A stretch of DNA of 64,000 nucleotides from Nemania diffusa (lineage: Eukaryota; Ascomycota; Sordariomycetes; Xylariales; Xylariaceae): contig JBBPUQ010000011.1 of the NCBI GenBank assembly GCA_038501195.1, positions 2,170,001-2,234,000 on the forward strand, read 5' to 3'. The notes under the pieces were generated by a model that ran no database searches, had not been told where the DNA came from, and worked only from the letters and a program-made list of their open reading frames with translations. A program made the position numbers and the translations under genes. Shown in pieces: positions 59,568-64,000 of this stretch (position 1 is its first letter; the number at the start of each line of letters is the position of its first letter).

Positions 59568-60854
59568 CTAACTGCGACGCCTACTTGACCTCCTTGGACG
59601 GGACTGTGACCTCGACCTTGACCTCGACTTCGATCGGGTATTATATGCTACAGCTTCATCTGACTGTTCCTCGGTTCTCCGTTTCTTGCGACTTAGAAGT
59701 TGTTGGGGCTCTTCGAACGTTACTGTCTTTCCAATAGTGCCATCCGTGTTCCAAATTCTTTTCGGTGCCTTCCACTTAGCCAACTCGATTCTAGGGGGGG
59801 GCGGTGGAGGTTTCTGATCGTATTTACGCTGCTCCCTTTCAGCTTGTGTTATGAAACCCGCAAGTCTTTCGAAATCAAAATGCAGCTTGGCATCTCGGGC
59901 ATCCTCGGGAATTTGGTCGGGCGGACTAAAAGGCATCAGCCATTCAAATGGCAACTCGAGGGTGCCGCTAATAGCCTCGCCATGTGCATCTCGGAAGACC
60001 CTTGGGTCCTCGGGCTTCGCATCCCAGCAACGGTCGGCCTCTGACCAGCTCTGATGCCATAGGTAGATGGATGCGGAGTGATAATAGCCTGGTGCGTTCC
60101 GAGTTGCCTCGTCCTGATGATGATCAATATCGAAGCAGATTAATGCGCCCACAGATCCATTGCGCATCCCGAAATATTCCTCTGCTAGTTCGGCAGGGTC
60201 TCCATGGCTCCAGCAGACTTCGAACACGAAGGGAGGGTGGTATGAATCGTCGTATCGGAGCTGTCCATCAGGTGACCGGAGAAAAGTCGGCCTGCCTTTC
60301 TTGTTGAGCTCTCTCACAAAGACGTGACCTCTTTGTCTCAATTTTTCGCGTAGAGGTTGCAGTGACGTAGTTGTTAGGGCTAGTCGGTCGAGTTCTTGAT
60401 CTAACGCCCGTCCAAACTCTACCTTGAACGCCTCGTGAATAGGGTATGCCATAAGCAGAAGAGTTAATCTCCCTGTGCCCGAGTTCCAATTGTATCGAAT
60501 GTTCTGAAAGAACCCATCTACCTCAGGTCTTTTCTCGATTCTATCGAGCAGCTGTTCGAATGACCGCTGTCCTTGGAATTGAAATGTCGGATTCTGCTCT
60601 GTACTAGGAAGTATTCCGCAGAATGCATCATAGATTGTCTTATACGCCTCGTCGATAATGGCTGCTTCCCCGGCCTCGATGGCTTCCCTGGTCGGTTCTT
60701 CGGTGCCGGTTGACGATAGACTAGGCGAGGGTAACGCAGTGGGCGTGTCTACTTCAGATCTACCGTCCTTAGCCTTGCGAATGGCACGGTTCTTCGAGTT
60801 GCGGTGACGGGGACTGTCGTCGCTGCCGAAGCTCGTTGCCGGTGTCGATGACAT
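59568..60854 (-). CDS. Hypothetical protein, possible PD-(D/E)XK nuclease fold, Ser/Arg-rich tail
   Basis: A single exon. The ATG at 60854 (MSSTPATSFGSDD) gives 428 residues; an upstream in-frame ATG at 60923 would add 23. The N-terminus is Ser/Thr/Pro-rich and low complexity. The centre (residues about 80-330) is a globular region with QLRYDDSYHPPFVFEVCWSH, then VGALICFDIDHHQDEATRN and ASIYLWHQSW. Hydrophobic strand - FEV - helix - hydrophobic strand with DID is the pattern of restriction-endonuclease-like (PD-(D/E)XK) fungal proteins, but I cannot confirm the catalytic residues. The tail has PPPPPP and ends in SKSRSRSRSQSRPRRSSRRR, an Arg/Ser run that suggests nuclear or RNA-associated localisation. 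It lies tail-to-tail with the Hsp70-like gene (124 bases apart). No function is assigned. Confidence 0.65.
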   Translation of the reverse strand: MSSTPATSFGSDDSPRHRNSKNRAIRKAKDGRSEVDTPTALPSPSLSSTGTEEPTREAIEAGEAAIIDEAYKTIYDAFCGILPSTEQNPTFQFQGQRSFEQLLDRIEKRPEVDGFFQNIRYNWNSGTGRLTLLLMAYPIHEAFKVEFGRALDQELDRLALTTTSLQPLREKLRQRGHVFVRELNKKGRPTFLRSPDGQLRYDDSYHPPFVFEVCWSHGDPAELAEEYFGMRNGSVGALICFDIDHHQDEATRNAPGYYHSASIYLWHQSWSEADRCWDAKPEDPRVFRDAHGEAISGTLELPFEWLMPFSPPDQIPEDARDAKLHFDFERLAGFITQAEREQRKYDQKPPPPPPRIELAKWKAPKRIWNTDGTIGKTVTFEEPQQLLSRKKRRTEEQSDEAVAYNTRSKSRSRSRSQSRPRRSSRRRS

Positions 60855-61744
60855 TCTGCAGTTGAGGTTGAGGTAAGATGGGAAAAACTGGCTGGCCTGG
60901 GCTCTTGATGGATTGCCATACACAAGATTGATGATGAATGATGCAGTGCACTACTGGGACGTCGAGGCCCCTGTCGGATGATTTAGATTGCCTTCTCACA
61001 CTAGCTTTAAGTAGAATACCGCCTCACCTAAAGCTGAGATCTACTTATACTATTGGTCCATGAAGAACTTAGGAGGCTTACCTACCTACTAAGCTAGGTA
61101 CTGCCTGTCAATTTTAATTTCTCGGTCCTCGCTATCGAATGTGGACCAGATTCCGAATTGAGTTAAGACTGCTCTCTACCCGGCGCGAACTTGATCGATT
61201 GCATTAGTGCAAGTTAGCGGGGGATCGATGTATCTAGCTGTCCAGGTAGGGCTAGGTACCTAGGTAGTCTTTTAATCACGATGCTGCTAGGGAAAGTGCG
61301 AGGCACAGTGTATAAGGAGCCCTTGCGGCTGCTGCTAGGTCACCTCCATCCTTTCTGCAACATCAATGCTTTTAGTACGTAGGAAGCTTTGGTAGTAAAG
61401 AAACCCGCGGCTAACGTAATAGAACTTATGAATTCTATAAGTGGGGTAGCGTATAATCTATGCACTTAACGCCTTTGCTTCCTCTACTGCTGAACTACTG
61501 CACTGATGGTCCGATATATTTCGTGTGCAATTGTTTTATTAGAGCACCTTTGATCTTTCAATTCCCTGAGCCTTTGGCGATCACGGGGGAGCTATATGCG
61601 ACGTGTGGCGTTTACGTCCATGTCGAACTCACCGGATTGCAATAGCCCATCGGGTATTATATCGGTGGCGGAACTGATGCGGCTCTTAGAGGTCTTGATC
61701 GTTCCGGCCATCCGTTGCGCTTTGAGGCCTGACCTATGTAGTCG
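60855..61744. other. Intergenic region with TACCTAGGTA motifs
   Basis: This is the promoter side of the Ser/Arg-tailed gene. CTACCTACTAAGCTAGGTAC lies at about 61083-61104 and GCTAGGTACCTAGGTAG at 61251-61267. No coding region is recognised. Confidence 0.5.
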
Positions 61745-62428
61745 TCAATGACTGGGCTGCAGCCCGGGTGGTCCCTTTGATGATGCCGGCGGCACGGATG
61801 CCTGTGTTATCCGTGGCGGTCCCCTCAACCCCTCGATGTATCGTGACGTGGCGCCTTCGATGGCCTTAGTAAGAGTTGCAAGTTGCATGAGACTCTCCGG
61901 TGTGACAGATAGGGTAAGGTCGATTAGCCGTACCTCTGCCGGGGCTAGCTCTGGATGCTTAGACCGGGTGATATTGCCTGCGTAGTTGTTCTGCTGCTCT
62001 TTATATACCTTTTTTTTGCGTGTCTGTCTATCGGCCTCCATCTCGCTCCCACTATCCAGACAACTAGCATCCACATACTCATCATCATCATCATCAAGAT
62101 CAATATTATCGGGATCCGGTACGCCTAAAGAAAGACCATCGCTATCATCTCCGATTCGATCGTTAGAGTAATCCTGAGCACGCTCGTTTTCTATCTCCCC
62201 GTCGCTATCGATGGAAGGTCGATTCTCTTGGCTGTCCGCCAGGGGACTAGATATATCAAGGTCTCTATCGATACGCAATAGCCTGTGGGCGAGAGGGTGG
62301 CAGTCCTGACAGTCAGGGCAGAAATAAGTGGGCTTGTTGCAGTCGGTACATTCGTAAAGAGCGTTCCCCAACTGTTCGTAACAGATCTTACACCGAAGTG
62401 CGGCCTTAGAGCTGCAGTATTCAGGCAT
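61745..62428 (-). CDS. ZZ-like zinc-finger protein with acidic linker
   Basis: A single exon, 227 residues, starting MPEYCSSKAALRCKICYEQL at 62428. The N-terminal 55 residues carry the pairs CKIC, CTDC and CPDC followed by CH...AH (CQDCHPLAHRLLRI), the ligand spacing of a ZZ-type zinc finger that binds peptides. The middle is strongly acidic with a run DLDDDDDEYVD. A short conserved-looking helix (EVRLIDLTLSVTPESLMQLA) leads to a Pro/Gly-rich tail. Proteins with an N-terminal ZZ finger and no other domain are frequent in fungal accessory regions. The function is unknown. It is transcribed divergently from the small coiled-coil ORF at 62539-62996. Confidence 0.72.
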   Translation of the reverse strand: MPEYCSSKAALRCKICYEQLGNALYECTDCNKPTYFCPDCQDCHPLAHRLLRIDRDLDISSPLADSQENRPSIDSDGEIENERAQDYSNDRIGDDSDGLSLGVPDPDNIDLDDDDDEYVDASCLDSGSEMEADRQTRKKKVYKEQQNNYAGNITRSKHPELAPAEVRLIDLTLSVTPESLMQLATLTKAIEGATSRYIEGLRGPPRITQASVPPASSKGPPGLQPSH

Positions 62429-62538
62429 AAGGGTAGTGGCTTCTGCGTCCCTATTTTGCTCATGCTCGTCTCGCCTCCATTCGAACTAGCACCACGCCTG
62501 CCTACGCTACCACCGCCACTACTGTGTCTCTCGATAGT

Positions 62539-62996
62539 CCCTTGGCCTCGTTGTATACGACCTGACGTCGGCGATTCAGGAACAACTAATTGGTGAATTT
62601 CGAGCGGATCTAGCCGAAATTAAGGGCGAGTTGGCGGATATGCGACATCAGCACAGTGAGTCAACGGTCGCTCTAGATCACAAGTTGTCTAGCATCCAGC
62701 AGAAGCTATCCGGAGCTGAAAACACCCCTCAGAAGCCTGGGGACCCTGGCTACTTGGCACAACGGTGCCCCGCTCTAGCTGGATGGGATCAGAGGGTGTA
62801 CGAGGCGAGACTGTTGCGGGCTGCGATCTTCTACATGAAGGAATTAGGATTTCCCGATAGTGGTGCAAGTGCCGATGAAGGAGCTTTGGATGCCACTATC
62901 GGCCAATTCCCAGACATCCCTCAACACCATATACTCGAGGCACTGCTTGTTATGAATATGCAGCTTTATAATCGCCCTTTTCAAACAGATTTATAA
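62539..62996 (+). CDS. Small coiled-coil hypothetical protein, 5' end unresolved
   Basis: The frame is open from an acceptor-like CTCGATAG ending at about 62538 to the stop at 62994-62996. The first in-frame ATG is at 62640, giving 118 residues. Reading begins SLGLVVYDLTSAIQEQLIGE, a helical coiled-coil stretch, and continues with EFRADLAEIKGELADMRHQH. A globular end follows, with GYLAQRCPALAGWDQRVYEA and IFYMKELGFPDSG. The sequence upstream of the ATG looks coding, so a spliced first exon with the true start is likely. I do not recognise the family. Confidence 0.45.
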
Positions 62997-63104
62997 GGTT
63001 GAGAGAGTTTCATTGGGTATATTACTGAGTGCTTAAGCATGTGAGAATTTGTTGGTAGGAGCATGTGCTAGAAAATCCATACAAAGCCTTACGTAGAGAC
63101 AGTA

Positions 63105-64000
63105 CTATTCAACACCAAACCATGATGCCAGAGCAGCAGAAAACTCTGTCTCGATCCACAACTTCACAGACCTAAGACACGTGAACAATGCATACATAGC
63201 TATCAGACTTTCCGTTGACCCAAGACTTACAGGACCATACATCGTGATAGAATCACCTAAATTGCACGCAAAATATACGTCCCAGTGGTGTCCGACGACT
63301 TGGATTAACGACAAGGAAACCAGACGTTGCGTCACCTTGGGATGGGCGGACCAGTTCAGCTGGCTACGAAGGTAGGACATCCGCTTGTGTCACGCAGCAG
63401 TCCATAGTCCAAGCTGTACAAGAGGGTCTCGAGTCGAGAATTGTGCTTTGGTCTCGATGGAGACAGCGATAGGCGTATACGCCACAGGTGGGTATGTAGT
63501 CTGGTTGATGTGCGGTGCTGGTTCTCGATCCCGAATTGCAACGTCGCTAGCGAGGCCACGGATAAGTTTAGATAAGGGTGACGTATCAGGCAATTGAAGA
63601 ACCAAGGCGTAGTCAACTTTCTTACTGTTGCTACTACTGTGAACCTGGGTTACGCCAACTGCCTTATCTTCCGAATCATCTCCCGTGCTACTAGCTGAAA
63701 CAGTACATGCTAAACCAGCTCCTGAAAACAGGGGAATCGAGTCTCCCGCAATCGTGGCAGTCATTATTGGCTCATAACCTGCATCGTTGGTGTCTTGGAT
63801 ATCTTCATTATCCGATTCGTTGTTTGACCGGAAAACGAGCTCGAGAAGCGGTGTGTGTACAAGATTGTTCCAGACTAGTTCATGCCGTTGATACTGCGCG
63901 GATTTCATAGCCGCCCGCCGAATACGACACAAGGCAACATGTATTACCTTTGCTTTAGAAGTCGCGTCGTTATCCGGCTCCGGCTCGCGAAAGCAGGAAG
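63105..64000 (-). pseudogene. PDDEXK_12-type nuclease-like gene with in-frame TGA, cut by window edge
   Basis: The frame is open from the right edge (64000) to a TGA at 63392-63390 and then continues in the same frame to 63105. Read across the TGA, the sequence is a normal member of the fungal PD-(D/E)XK family (PDDEXK_12): RHELVWNNLVHTPLLELVF, KVDYALVLQLPDTSPLSKLI, INQTTYPPVAYTPIAVSIET, VQLGLWTAA then the stop, HKRMSYLRSQL, and VGHHWDVYFACNLGDSITMYG. The family normally has Trp at the stop position (TGG to TGA). The D (in VDYALVLQL) and E-x-K (ETK) catalytic pattern are present. The start codon lies beyond the window. No intron is seen. It is a nonsense pseudogene, a null allele or a sequencing error. 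Confidence 0.75.

Noticed and set aside
1..64000. CRISPR arrays, bacterial operons, viral or toxin genes
   Set aside because: No regularly spaced repeats, no operon structure, and no viral or toxin-like motifs were seen; the spliced genes indicate a eukaryotic nuclear sequence.

Overview
The window looks like a nuclear contig of a filamentous ascomycete (Pezizomycotina, probably Sordariomycetes). Genes are interrupted by short GT...AG introns of about 47-90 nt with CTAAC/CTAAT-like branch sites. The recognisable families are typical of filamentous fungi: Eis1, Mid1, cyclophilin B, an Sfk1/Frag1-like protein, a HET-domain protein, HGDLK-type fungal kinases and a PDDEXK_12-type nuclease. All assignments come from reading translations; no database search was run.

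Region 1 (1-16.4 kb) starts with 2.8 kb lacking recognisable genes. Then come an Eis1-like eisosome gene that lacks its N-terminal half (2809-4666, +), an Sfk1/Frag1/DRAM-like membrane protein (5369-6428, -), a 512-bp hAT-like MITE with terminal inverted repeats and an imperfect 8-bp duplication (6847-7358), the TFIIH kinase Cdk7/Kin28 (8826-10120, +), mitoribosomal mS41 (10357-11235, -) and the SNF2-RING protein Irc20 (11969-16373, +).

Region 2 (16.4-31.8 kb) is a gene desert in which I can support only one gene, a bZIP factor with a Tyr/Asp-rich tail (26641-27590, -).

Region 3 (31.8-46.8 kb) is a housekeeping block: recyclin-1 (-), a SMAP/KNOP1-like nucleolar protein (+), RAMP4/Ysy6 (-), a delta(24)-sterol-reductase-like oxidoreductase (-), a small predicted mitochondrial membrane protein (+), the Ca2+-channel subunit Mid1 (-) and cyclophilin B (+). 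The cyclophilin gene can encode two C-termini: a soluble form ending HVEL, or a membrane-anchored form through an alternative last exon. Rcy1/SMAP and Mid1/CypB are divergent pairs.

Region 4 (49-64 kb) is an accessory island: kinase A (+), a HET-domain protein (-), kinase B (-, frameshifted), an Hsp70-like gene (+, frameshifted), a Ser/Arg-tailed possible PD-(D/E)XK protein (-), a ZZ-like zinc-finger protein (-), a small coiled-coil ORF (+) and a PDDEXK_12-type nuclease with an in-frame TGA (-, running off the right edge). The two kinases share an N-terminal region that I cannot name and flank the HET gene. I read this island as a candidate allorecognition or immunity locus that is partly decaying; that role is inference.

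Several genes carry an intron within the first 31 coding bases (RAMP4 directly after the ATG). A palindrome-rich TACCTAGGTA motif recurs in the intergenic DNA.
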